Shown here: positions 54,130-64,000 of the stretch, piece by piece
How positions within the stretch are numbered: position 1 is the first letter of the stretch
Layout of the letters: each line of letters begins with the position of its first letter
Source: Rapana venosa
Lineage: Eukaryota; Mollusca; Gastropoda; Neogastropoda; Muricidae
DNA: 64,000 nucleotides
Assembly: GCA_028751875.1 (NCBI GenBank)
Contig: CM054140.1
Location: 48,663,956 to 48,727,955 of the forward strand
Direction of reading: 5' to 3'
The notes under the pieces: model-generated
Told to the model about the DNA's origin: nothing
Databases searched by the model: none
Seen by the model: the letters and a program-made list of their open reading frames with translations, nothing else
Program-made: the position numbers and the translations under genes

Positions 54130-55335
54130 ATAAGAATAAAATAAAAATAAAACTCCCCATTGGGGACGCGAATCCCTGAAGACAAATGTGACTTTTGGAG
54201 AAAGAATGCAGGAAATTGGTGATCAAAAACGATTTTGTTTTGACACAGCAAAAAATTTTGGGTGAAGAAGTGGCAAACTTGAGGGCTTTCCCAAAAAAAA
54301 CCTGCGTTTCTTCATGTGTATGAAGGTCCCAAAAAAGACAGAAAGATGTGAGAGGGGAAATTGTCAAACTTTGAAAAAATTTATGACAGAAAGGAGACAA
54401 TGCTGAATAGAATTCCCTCCTCTGGGAAAAAGCAAAAAACCCACAGGCCCCGTGTTCTCTTGTGTGTTTCCCAACATGGCCAGACAAGCTTTTTTCTCTT
54501 GGAGAACAGAGACTGAGGGGGAAGATGCTGTAAAACTGGGCGTGCTGTTCGGCTGGCTGACCACTGACAGAAAGGCCCTACAGGGGGAAGAACCGGGGCA
54601 GAGATGCCTTTTTTCGTAATGGGGTCTCCTTTTAAAAAAAACATGATTTCCCAGGGTGGGGGGGGTTCCCCAAAAAAAAACAAACTCGATCCCTGCAGAC
54701 ATCCCCAGAAGGACCGGTGAGAACAATCGGCACGTAAAGAGAATGAAAAAACAGCCTTCACGTGCCCACCCCCCCTCCCCAGCTCGGTACCCTCATACAG
54801 GGGGTCCCAACAGGCCCCGGGGGAGCCACCAACCAGTCGGGGCAGCTGCCTGTGATGCCGTACAAACTGCATGGAAGAAATGGCAAAAAGACCGACGTCA
54901 CAGAAGGGAGCAGCTCCCGAAAACAGAAGTCGGGTCCCCAAAACCACCTCCGGGGCTCTAGCGTGAAATCGGGCCCCCTAAAAGAGGTACACAGTGAAAA
55001 AGCAGCAGAGCAGGGGATGCACACGGCTCCACCCGAAACCCCCGTTTAAAACAGGGGACGGGGGGCAGCGCCCTCTTTTTTCCCCTGTGGTGGTCCCGTC
55101 AGGATTGTTCCACTAAAAAAACAAGGTGTTACGGAGATCATGATGCAATGTTCGACCCTGAAAGTCAGCCCCTTTGAAGCAGAGATTTGTGTCAGAAGAA
55201 AAGTTAGGTGCAGTGCCATTGTTCCAAAGGCAACAAAGGGGGTGACGGAGGGGGCCTGATGAAGTTAGGAAGCCCCAAACCAAGACATTCTGTCTCGTCA
55301 TGTTTTTCGTTAAAAATGAATGCTAAAACCCCCTG
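54130..55335. other. GC-richer block of unknown nature
   Basis: Between AT-rich neighbours, about 54400-55330 is richer in G+C and purine-rich. It reads openly in several frames (plus 54762-55049: LPVMPYKLHGRNGKKTDVTE; minus 54381-54947). Neither frame shows a family I know. C-, G- and A-run lengths look unreliable. It could be a broken exon or a TE segment. Confidence 0.3.
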
Positions 55336-55339
55336 GCGG

Positions 55340-58300
55340 GCCCCACAAACACGCAGTAGAGCTAAATGCAGAAAAACAATTTAAACAGAAACTTTAAAAG
55401 TATCCTAAAACACAGACACCAGATCAAATGTTGTACTAGGGATCGGCCATCCCCATGATACTACTGATATGGTAAAATACCTTTCCTTTGTTGCTACAAC
55501 AAAAAGGGGACTTCTTGCTTTATGATCCTTGTATTAGATCTTTCTTTAAAATTTTGATTTCTATTTCTTTGTGAGATATTTTCAAAAATTTCCCTAGTTT
55601 TCTTTTTCCAAAATATTTTTTTAAATTTTCACCCCCTGTAAAATTAACTAATGCAGCCATGCGAGGTTATCTGGGGGTGCAGCTTTGTCATAAGAAATCG
55701 TTTTTAAAAACCCAAAAACTTATGGTGAAAGTTTTTGAAAACTGTATTGTAGTTAAGTATCTAAAAGTTTACAGGTTTGGACAACAGACTGTTTTTTGCT
55801 TGGGATTTTTGCCCCTATAAAAAGTTGTATTAAAATGAGATGTATTTATAATGGCTTTTCCTTGCTTGAGCAATGTTGCTTGACTTTTTGAAGTTTTGGT
55901 GATCTTCTGTTATAATTTTGGGGGGTTTTAATGCAAGGATGGTGGGGAAATGGTAGGTTATTATTTTTTGATATAAAGATAGTCTGGGGAGAGGGGTTTG
56001 TGCACGTGTTTCAAAGGATGTTGTTGTAATGATTTTGGACGCATTTGCTGAATTATGGATAAATTTTAAATTTGGGGTCAAACTAATGGCTTTTTACCTG
56101 GGTGGAGTCAGGAAAACTTTACTTATATTGCTCACAATGGGCCATATTATTGTATTTATTTTGTCTAAAAGCTCATGTTTTGGTTAGCTTTCATGTGTCC
56201 ACCAGAATTGAATCTAAACATATCCCTATCGATTTAAAAGGTTAAGTTGTTGAATACATGAGTGATGAAAAAACCCCCAAAGTAACTTAATTAAAATACG
56301 TTTGGGATGGGGAAAAGGCTGCTGAATTTAGTTCTTTTTTTTCACAGAAAAAGTATTTTTAGTGTTGACGAATGCACACGAGTTAATAGAAAGTGAATAA
56401 AAAAGGGCCTTGGCAAAATTTTAAATGAAGCAATGATAAGCAGGTTTATGTATGAAAAAACGAACAAATTGGCGAAAAAATCAAACATGTCGTTTACGTT
56501 ATTACTTTTTAGTGTTTTTAGACGGGAAAAAAAAGTAATAAAAAACAAGAAAATGAAAACAATAAAAAAAGTGTCAAATAAAGTACTTAAAAACTAATTT
56601 TAACATATAAAAAAACGATTACGGACTTCTTAAAAAGTAAGAATTTAAAGTAAGTGAATAAAATTTAATAGTCAATAAATAAAAGGAAAAAAAATTCAAG
56701 ATAGCTGAGTACAATATTACCAATGAATAGTCTATGAATTTGAAAGCATAAAAGTGAAAGCCAGAAAAAATTGTAAGATTACATGGATATAATTAAATTC
56801 AAACAGTTTGTATTTCATTTTAAAAACCTTTATGTTATTTTAAAGTATTTTAAAAAAGATAATTTGAAAAGTATGAGGCATAAAACAATTTGTGGTGGAG
56901 GGGAGGGAGGAGGTCTTTTAAATGGTTTTATAGTAAGGAAGTATATTTTCTAAGTTTTTTTCCTTTTTTTTTTTTTTTAAAACGGTGAAAAAATGGAATA
57001 AAAATGTGAAAAATTTGTTTGATATTTTATGATTTTTTTTTTAATTTTAAAAAAGCATTTTTTTTAAATGGTTTGGCGTGGGGCAGGCTCAGGGTTCATT
57101 TTTGGGGGTATTGAAGGGAATTTTTTTTCTGTATTTCCCCCAAAATTGATTTTTTCCCTTTTTTTTTTTAATGGAATTTAATGGAAAAGGAAAAAGTGTC
57201 TTAGTAAAACATTTAAAATTTGCTTAATGTGGGTGAAAAAAAAAATGCTTCAAATGTCCCATCGGGAAAAAAATTTTTTTGATTTGACTTGACTCAGGCC
57301 GACCAGATGAAAGGGGCCCGGTTTGGGCCATCAAGATAGGGGGCATTTTTCCCACTTTTACAGTGGAAAAAAGTGGCCCACGGGTTTTTTGATTTCAAAT
57401 TTTTCATTTTTGTTTTGTTTTGTTTTAAAGTTATTTACACATGGGTTTAGACACCCCCAAAAAAATTTTTTTACACCCGCATCTCTCTCTCTCTCTCTCC
57501 CCTACACGCACCCCCATCCACCACACATAATATTTAAAAAAATCTTATAATAATGTATATTTTATATAATAATTTAAAAAAGGTAAAAAAAAATGAAAAA
57601 TTAAATTATTTTTAAAAAAAATTTTTTCCAAAATTTAAGGGGAAAAAAAAGAAAAATTTGAACAATAAAAAATTTTTTTAAAAAAAAAACCCCCCCCCCC
57701 CCCCCCCGGGGGACTTTTCCCCCCAAAATTTTTTTGGAAAAAAGGGGTTTTTTGTTTTAAATTTTTAATTAAATTTTTTCCCCCTTTTTTGGAAAAAATT
57801 TTTTAAAAGAAGAACTTCCCTTTAAATTTTAAAAAAACTTAAAAAAAATTTTAAAAAAAATTTTTTGGGGGGGCCTTTTTTTTTTTTTGAAAATTGTTTT
57901 TCCCTAAATTTTTTTTAAAAAAAAATAACAGCTTTTAGAAACCCCAAAATTTTTTAAAATTAAAAAAAAAAAAAAAGGGGGGTTTCCTTTTTTAAAATTT
58001 GGGAAAAAACTTTTCAAAAAAAGGGTTTTTTTTCCCTTTTTTTAAAAAATTTTTTCCCCCTTGGAAACCCAATTTTTTTTTTTTTTAGTTTTTTAGACAA
58101 AAAAAGTTTTGGGGGGGAAAAACAGTTTGGAGGGGTTTTTTTTAAAAACCCCAATTTTTTTAAAAAAAATTTATTTTTCCATTTTTTTTTAAAATTTTGG
58201 GTCCAAAAGGGATTTGGGAAAAAAGGGGAAAAAAATTTTTTTAAATTTAAAGTTTAAAACTTGCAAGGGCGCCCCATTAGAAAGGAAATTTTTTTGAAAT

Positions 58301-59030
58301 TTAAGGCCTTTTTCCTTTGGCTTTTTATTTTTAAAAGATTTTGGGCTTTTTTTTTTTTTTCTTAGCAAATTCTTTCAGAAACCCGGGGGAAAAATATTTG
58401 GGAAACCTCCCCAAAACCTTTTTTTTTAGGGAAAGGGGCAGAACTTTTTGGGGGTAATTTAAAAAAGTGCTTTTTGAAAAATTGAATTTTTTTTTGGTCC
58501 ACCGGCCCGGAAAAAGTTTAAAAAAGGAGCGAAAAAAAAAGGGAAAAATTTTTTTTTTTAAAAAAAGGTTGAAAAAGTGGGTAATGAAATTTTTTTGCCT
58601 TATGTTTTGGGGACCTTTTTTTTTGGTGGGGGTTCCTTTCCCTTTTTTATTTTTTTTGGTGTGTTTTCCCCTTTTTCCCTTTTTTGGGGGGGGGGTTGGT
58701 AAATCCTTTTTTTTTTGGGTGTTTTTCCCCGCCCCGGGGGGGGGGGGGGGTGGGGTTTTTTTTTTTTTTTTTTGGGAAAGGGGGTTTTTTTTTTTTTGGG
58801 GTTTGGAAAAGGTAAACCTTTTTTTGGGGGATGATTTTGGTCCTATTTTTTGAAAAAAAAAAAAGTTAAGGTTTTAAATTTAAATAAGATTGCAATGAAT
58901 TTGCGGGGTCATTAAAAATTCTTTCTTGTGGATTTTTTTTGAAAATTAAAATTTTTATTTAATTTGAGGAAAAAACATCAAAAAAAAAATGGGGAAAATG
59001 GTTTTGAAAAAAGACAAAAAATTTTTTGTT
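55340..59030. other. Low-quality, homopolymer-dominated stretch
   Basis: AT-rich DNA degrading into runs of A, T, G and C of 4-20 bases, worst at 57000-59000. Runs of equal bases in place of normal words are what a failed long-read consensus looks like. Nothing in it should be annotated; a (CT)n at 57482-57500 is the only credible local feature. Confidence 0.8.
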
Positions 59031-59299
59031 CACAAGGACAGATTGTAAGACTAGGCTTATCGTTAAATCTTCATCCTTGCGTATCAAAGAGCGTTCTCTC
59101 TCTCTCTCTTACACACACACACAAGTGTGCATGTTCATTGTTAAAACTGAGTTGTGTTTCACTTAGCATTACGTCAGTCTGGTCTGCGACCCTCTCCCAT
59201 AGGCCTAGCCCAGATCTGTGGCATTAGTGGTGAGAGTGCGTGCGTGTGACTAGGCTTGAGGCGCTGTGAGGAGGGCGGGTGAAGAAATGGGAGGGGTGC

Positions 59300-59378
59300 G
59301 GGGGGAATGGACGGGGCGAGCTAATTTTAGCACTGGGCCTGGACCTTTGACTGAGCGCTGCTGGATATGTGCACTGTG
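59300..59378 (+). mobile_element. MITE-like element, diverged 3' fragment
   Basis: GGGGCGAGCTAATTTTAGCA, TTTGACTGAGCGCTGCTGGA and TGTGCACTGTGG parallel the 3' third of the element at 60418-60604. A (CT)n/(CA)n cluster lies at 59095-59125 before it. Confidence 0.45.
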
Positions 59379-59394
59379 GTACGTGCGTATATAT

Positions 59395-59700
59395 GGTGGT
59401 GGGGGGGAGGCGTTTGGGGTTTGGTTGTTTTTCTGTCTTTTTTTTCTTTCTTTTTCTCCTTCTTGTTGTTGTTGCTGTTTATTTGTTTGTTTGCTTTTTC
59501 TCTTTTTTTTCTTTTTTTAGGGGGGGGGGTTGTTTTGTTGTTGTTTTTTTGGTTGTTATTTTCCCCGTTTTTTTTTTTTTTTGGGGGGGGGGGTCTTTTT
59601 GTTGGGGTCTTTTTTTCTTTTTGGGGGGTGGGTGGGGGTTGTTGGGGGGGGGGGGGGGGGGGGTCTTTTGTTTGGTCTTTTTTGTTGTTTGTTTTTGTTT
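59395..59700. repeat. T/G homopolymer-rich stretch
   Basis: Long T-runs and G-runs with GTT repeats. Frames here give Phe/Gly/Val-rich peptides and are artefacts. Confidence 0.85.
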
Positions 59701-59775
59701 TTGGATGGGGTTATTTCCCTTTGTTTCTACTGTGTGAAAGTATGAGTATTGGGTTATCATTAAGATGTATCCCTA

Positions 59776-59838
59776 CGGGCGGGGACTGGATGTAAAAAAG
59801 CACATGAGTGCTTCTTCATTATCCTCGAAATAAAAGAT
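59776..59838 (+). mobile_element. SINE-A 3' end fragment
   Basis: GCGGGGACTGGATGTAAAAA, GCACATGAGTGCTTC and TTATCCTCGAAATAAAAG. A TGTG/TGCA-rich stretch follows to 59940, next to syntaxin exon A. Confidence 0.8.
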
Positions 59839-60073
59839 TTTGTCATTTTGTATGTGTGCCTGCATGTGCATGTATGTGTGCGTGCATGTGCATGTATGTG
59901 TGCGTGCATGTGCACGTGTGGGTGTGTACATGTAAGTGTGGAGCAAATATCCTCTATGTCATACAAAAACACATGACACAATGTTTTCAAGATAGAGCAG
60001 AGGAAACAGAAAGCAAAACAAGTTCCATACACAACGACGACTTTCTCTGCTCAGCATCACACAGTTCTTGTAC

Positions 60074-60164
60074 CTCCAGTTTCTTGATGGCATCTTCTCG
60101 CTCTCGCAACAGCTCCAGATCAACATCCTGCTCCATCTGTAGCACTTCACGGGTCTGGGAGTAG
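60074..60164 (-). CDS. STX7/12: Syntaxin 7/12-like exon A (start of SNARE motif)
   Basis: Reads YSQTREVLQMEQDVDLELL then REREDAIKKLE. The first base completes a codon from an upstream exon. The acceptor is ...TTGTTTTCAG and the donor GAG|GTACAA; length 91 nt. The segment Q-M-E-Q-D-V-D-L-E-L-L-R-E-R-E corresponds to the region just before and into the Qa-SNARE heptads of syntaxin 7/12, where an acidic stretch precedes a conserved R-E-R-E. It joins in phase 0 to exon B to give IKKLE-SDIMDVN, a typical family sequence. The upstream exon with the Habc bundle was looked for up to 64000 and not found. Confidence 0.9.
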
Positions 60165-60370
60165 CTGAAAACAATCAGATATTTCACTTTTTAAACCTAG
60201 GTTACGAGCAGCTGAGTAAAAAAACAAAAAAATCTATATGAAGCAACATGTTAAATATAATCCAAATGACATCAGGAGTGATTTTCAAATAATTTTTTCC
60301 AATATTGAACTTTTAAAAATATTTAGCCATAGCTGGCACACACACACACATATTATATATATATATATAT

Positions 60371-60735
60371 AATTATTATTTTATACCTCTTTAAGTCACG
60401 ACAGATTTCTCTACATGCACAGCTGTTAGTGTCCCCCACTTTCAACTGCTCTCAGTTGCTGTCCATTCTCATCCTATTCCAACCCAACTGGGGGCCAGCT
60501 GGTGCTAATTATAGCAGGAACTGACCACACTCGGACTAGGTAAATGGAAGGGGCGTGCTAAATTTAGCACTCTTGACTGAGTGATGTTGGATTTGGGCGC
60601 TGTGCATGAAATTCGGGCTGGCTCTTCCTGGGGAGAGCCCGTTACCACAAGAGCAAGTGCCACCCACTATTCTTTTTTTCTTTTCCTGTCTGAAACTGCA
60701 TTCATTTTCCCTATCAGAGTCTCAAGTCTTTTTTT
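60371..60735 (-). mobile_element. SINE-C 3' part carrying a MITE-like insert
   Basis: Plus strand: TTTATACCTCTTTAAGTCAC, GACAGATTTCTCTA, the insert, then ATGAAATTCGGGCTGGCTCT, TCCTGGGGAGAGCCCGTTAC and TTTCCTGTCTGAAACTGC. The SINE-C halves join cleanly without the insert. Confidence 0.85.
60418..60604. mobile_element. 187-bp MITE-like element, copy 2
   Basis: Begins CACAGCTGTTAG and ends GGGCGCTGTG, so CACAGC and GCTGTG are 6-bp inverted ends. CATG is duplicated at 60414-60417 and 60605-60608. Close match to 46192-46366 plus about 12 extra bases (GGCCAGCTGGTG). Confidence 0.85.
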
Positions 60736-61079
60736 CAAATCATCATAGCACAACAAAACTGTCAAGCTATTTATTAACTGTGTAAGTGAATACCTGAAAT
60801 ATGCAGTTCATGAGCAAAGCAACCAACCTTTTCTGAGTCATAATGAGGAATATTACAGTGGATGAGCTTAGGGAGCGGTTATGTACCCTTCCCTTCCTTT
60901 CCTAAAAATCCTAGTCAGGGTGTGCTGCCCCCTGAATCTGAAGCCTTTTTTTTCTCTTCAAAAATCTAGACAAACTTCGTCCTGAAATGAAAACCTATCC
61001 TGTGTGAAAACATCTAAATTTCCTATTCTGTCTACAAAACAACCACAGTCTAGAGGGGAAGGCAGTGTTGGCGGCATTG

Positions 61080-61255
61080 CTGTGTGAGGCTGAGCAGGAA
61101 GACTTTCACAAAGTGTGTGGGAGTGTGTGAGCATAGGCCTGGAAACGTTTTCCCCTGTGAGACATGTATAGGGTTCACTGAGATCTCTCACAATAAGATT
61201 CAAACACTTTTCAAAGGGTTTTCCTGGGAGCTTTTTTTTTTTTTTTTTTTAGACA
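61080..61255. other. No gene recognised
   Basis: 60735-61360 is probable syntaxin intron with a T-run at 61234-61252. Frames on both strands were checked for the syntaxin Habc region and none fits. Confidence 0.35.
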
Positions 61256-61529
61256 TTCATGTGCTTGATTCACGCAGTATTACAATTCATATCCTACACA
61301 TGCTAATTCTGTCATTGATTGCCACCCAAAAAAAGAATGTGTGCAAATTTTTCCTCTGTGTGTGTGTGTGTGTGTGTGCGTGCGTGCAAGAGAGAGCTTT
61401 GTGTGAATGCACAGGCGTGGCATACTGGTGTGCATACAAGTGTTTGGATGAGTTTGTAACTGGCTAAGGTATTGTGGTTTGTGGGTGCTTTTTATATTGT
61501 GATGGGTGTGTGCTGATGTTCGGATACTT

Positions 61530-61645
61530 TGTGGTATTCTTTTCCGTGATATTTTGTACCATTATTATGTATGGCTTGTAACCCGATTAAATGTCTCTGT
61601 CTCTGAGATAATAAAGTAATTGAACTGAATTATTAACACACCATG
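61530..61645 (+). mobile_element. LINE-type 3' tail (GAGATAATAAAGTAATTGAACTGAA)
   Basis: ATGTATGGCTTGTAACCCGA, then TGTCTCTGAGATAATAAAGT and AATTGAACTGAA. An AATAAA followed by short GAACT repeats is a common LINE end. A related GGGATAATAAAGTAGTGGTA lies at 13112. Confidence 0.45.
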
Positions 61646-61651
61646 CATATC

Positions 61652-61656
<5 letters not shown>

Positions 61657-61718
<62 letters not shown>
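61657..61718. repeat. (GT)n microsatellite
   Basis: About 31 GT units, directly before LINE tail G. Confidence 0.97.
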
Positions 61719-61720
<2 letters not shown>

Positions 61721-61721
61721 A

Positions 61722-61830
61722 AGTCAAGTCAAATTTTTATTTCCAGATGGTATAATGAATAAGCAATGCATTTGCTTTTTTTCATCAAGCCATCTATCTA
61801 AGAACAAATTTCTTAATGATAATACTGTAG
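61722..61830 (-). mobile_element. LINE-type 3' tail G
   Basis: Plus strand ACAAGTCAAGTCAAATTTTT, ATTTCCAGATGGTATAATGA, TGCATTTGCTTTTTTTCATC and AAGCCATCTATCTAAGAACA. Near-identical to 27276-27366. Confidence 0.65.
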
Positions 61831-61917
61831 TACTACATTATTACAACCTTTACCAATAAAGTGTACCAATACAAAAGAGAAAAACTAAAAACTATTTCTG
61901 TTTCTGTGTTGGGATTT

Positions 61918-62001
<84 letters not shown>
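61918..62001. repeat. (GT)n microsatellite
   Basis: About 41 GT units. 62001-63420 is AT-rich with no recognised feature apart from a C-run at 63330-63350. Confidence 0.98.
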
Positions 62002-62003
<2 letters not shown>

Positions 62004-63426
62004 AAATCAACTCACAGATGATGACAACAGCAGTCCTGTCTTATCGAATTTGTTCTTTGACAGCTATGTACCACTATGTTATTTGGTTTTTGACAATAAA
62101 CTGATAATTCATGAACATCTCCAAATTTTCAATGAATGCAGATTAATTGTGTGTATGCCTGTGTATTGTGAGAGGAGAAATGTTTCCACTTAAAATACTT
62201 TTGGGCATAACATCTGAGTTACTGTTAAACATTTAATCTTTTTCAAAGTTTAAATTATTCAGTAAAATTTTTTTTAAAGACAATATCTTTGAAGTTCACA
62301 AATGTCTCTTAATAAAGTTGGACGCCACATCGACCAATGTAGTCAGCATAAGAATGCTGCACTTGAGACAACATGGCCACATGTGGAAACTGAAAGTACA
62401 ATGATCTCTCATCTTGACCTTGTTGTTGCTTTTTTTTACAAGTTCAAAATCAGCACATTTGTCATTTAGAGACGAGTGTTCCGAGCCAGTTGTATGGAAT
62501 TTTGTTACCTTGTATCTGTTTCACAGCAACTTGATTCCAAACAAAGTGCCCAATAGGTCGGACCACTTGAGCTCTTAAAATCTGGCGTCAGCTTCAAACT
62601 GTGCCTACCACTGCTTGCAGGAGAATGCGTTTTATCACATGCACAGCAAAAACACTTGTTTTGTTTGTTAATCTAGCCTCCCAGCGGAGCTTTTGTCACA
62701 CAGGATTTAATGCACTTCCTTTGTTGTTGTTTTGAGCTCGACAGACTAAAAGACGTTCAACAATCGCAATTATTCGACAACTCCCGAGACCTACTGAGAC
62801 TTACTACGCATGTGCCAAATTTATGATCGTCTCCCTTGGACACTTTGTCGTCTGCTGCTTTGTGTCTGTTTTGTCCATGCACTCGCATGCAATCGAACTT
62901 TTATCTACTTATTTTTTTTGCACAAAAATATATAGTCAGTTTATTGTCATTGTTAAAGAGAATACTTTCAAGAGACAAGCCTTGATTTTCATGGGGTATC
63001 TGTCGCAGGTTGTCATTTTGGTCATTGTCAACAGGATTCAAAGCCTTGACTCTGCTATTTCTTTTTAAAACAATTTTTTCATCCGATATCGCCAATAAGG
63101 AATTTCATTTAAAACGGAAAGAAAATCACCCATGTGATGTATAATGAGTAAATAACGCCAAACAATTTCAGCAACAACCCTGCCTGTTTCGTTATGTGAT
63201 AAAACAATAAGCAGTAGCATGTTAAAAACAATACAACTGATTAAGAATGAACACAAAGTTGACATTACCTTTCAAAACTATAAACATATATTAAATGGAC
63301 TGGGAGGGAGGTAAGGGGGCTTCAATGTACCCCCCCCCCCCTCCCCCCACCTATCGACTTAGAAGTCTGACTTAACAAAGTTCCTGATTTTTTTCCACAG
63401 CCTCTCTTGTTCTTCTTCCTTTTTTG

Positions 63427-63846
63427 TCATGTTTCTCCCAGGGGAGGTTTGACATTAATGAGCCTTCTCCATCTCTCTCTGTTTTGAGCTTCCTCCTTAT
63501 CTATGCCCCTCTCTCTAAGATCATCTACAATACAGGCAGCCCAGGTCTTGCTAGGTCTTCCCTTTGGTCTCTTTCCATCCACTATGAAGTTCATTGCTCT
63601 TTTTATGATGTGGTGGTCTGCTTTCCGTTGAATGTGCCCAAACCAGCGCAGTCTATTGCTACTAGCTACAGACTTCAGATCATCAACTTTGCACATTCTC
63701 CATAGTTCTTCATTCGTGATCCTGTCTTCCCATTTGATCTTTGTCATGTAGCGTAGCATTCGGTTTTCACAGCTCTTCAACAAACGTTCGACGGTTTTTC
63801 GATGGTTCCACACCCTCTCTGATCCACCAAAAGGCTTTAACACCAT
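63427..63846 (-). mobile_element. Non-LTR retrotransposon C-terminal coding region, open frame
   Basis: 139 codons open on the minus strand. Includes TVERLLKSCENRMLRYMTKI, KWEDRITNEELWRMCKVDD, SSNRLRWFGHIQRKADHHII, VDGKRPKGRPSKTWAACIVD and DLRERGIDKEEAQNRERWRR, then a stop. The R-L-R-W-F-G-H and G-K-R-P-K-G-R-P motifs are typical of the segment after the RT in several non-LTR clades. It is the least decayed TE coding in the window. The break lies at about 63850, since no RT follows upstream to 64000. Confidence 0.8.
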
Positions 63847-64000
63847 CCCTATGTTAAAAGAGAGAACCCCTCTTTCTCAGTACACATGTGCACTATGCAC
63901 ATTTGCATGCTACCATAAGTAACCCAGTAGTGGGTGGTACGGAGGGAAGGGTTAGTAGATGGCTGGTTACCCTATAGCGGGTTACACGAAGGAAAAAAGG

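Noticed and set aside
54381..54947. 188-codon minus-strand frame as a gene
   Set aside because: No recognisable domain, overlaps equally open plus-strand frames, and lies in poorly resolved homopolymer sequence.
58467..58853. 128-codon Phe/Gly/Lys-rich frame
   Set aside because: It lies in the homopolymer-corrupted block; the composition is an artefact of T, G and A runs.
59367..59795. 142-codon Phe/Gly/Val frame that looks membrane-like
   Set aside because: Translation of T-run and G-run sequence; not credible coding.
60958..61203. Possible syntaxin N-terminal (Habc) exon on the minus strand
   Set aside because: The translation lacks Habc helices and has no acceptor/donor pair giving the phase exon A needs.

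Overview
The window looks like repeat-rich nuclear DNA from a marine invertebrate, most likely a mollusc and perhaps a gastropod. Evidence: spliced exons with GT/AG boundaries, very abundant (GT)n and (GA)n microsatellites, many tRNA- and 5S-headed SINEs, and decayed non-LTR retrotransposons. No bacterial, viral or organellar gene was recognised. The phylum is inferred from general character, not from a diagnostic gene.

One host gene is clear. On the minus strand, exons at 60074-60164, 47786-47858 and 45422-45504 join in phase to encode the C-terminal SNARE motif of a Qa-SNARE of the syntaxin 7/12 (endosomal) type. Two different downstream exons, 41517-41618 and 38664-38756, each continue in phase 0 and each encode a basic juxtamembrane stretch, a transmembrane anchor and a stop codon. 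The gene therefore seems able to make two syntaxins that differ only in their membrane anchor. Exons for the N-terminal Habc domain were not found and probably lie beyond position 64000. The TE-poor block at about 32300-38660 is the likely 3' flank or long 3' UTR. A second possible transcription start, minus strand, lies near 27690-27840.

Nearly everything else is mobile DNA. I use working names. SINE-A: tRNA head, a shared core containing GATGAGACTATAAACCGAGG, and a tail ending near CCTCGATATAAA. SINE-A2: related core with a different 3' tail ending near GGTGAACCTTGGAGCTC. SINE-B: chimeric tRNA/5S rRNA head. SINE-C: tRNA head, same core motif, longer body. SINE-D: body leading into (GA)n. 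SINE-E: one tRNA-headed copy of another family. One element at 25835-26140 joins a 5S rRNA head to a SINE-A tail. Several nested insertions keep target-site duplications (TSDs), so element ends and relative ages can be read directly.

Region by region: 0-7 kb, SINEs, microsatellites and an L2/CR1-like LINE fragment. 7-11.2 kb, a long inverted-repeat element with a TIR element inside it, next to a Harbinger-like element that carries a SINE-C. 11-18 kb, three minisatellites and SINE-A/B copies. 18-31 kb, GA tracts, a 110-bp direct repeat pair, a long AACAACGATGTTAAAC-type array, a second L2-like LINE, the 5S-headed SINE and a candidate promoter. 31-32 kb, a LINE 3' coding relic. 32-60 kb, the syntaxin gene and its TE-filled introns. 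60-64 kb, a SINE-C carrying a small MITE-like insert, LINE tails, and an open LINE C-terminal frame at the right edge.

Sequence quality is uneven. 55340-59030, 21775-24990 and the long poly-G/poly-C tracts are dominated by homopolymer runs and look like poor long-read consensus, so reading frames there are unreliable.
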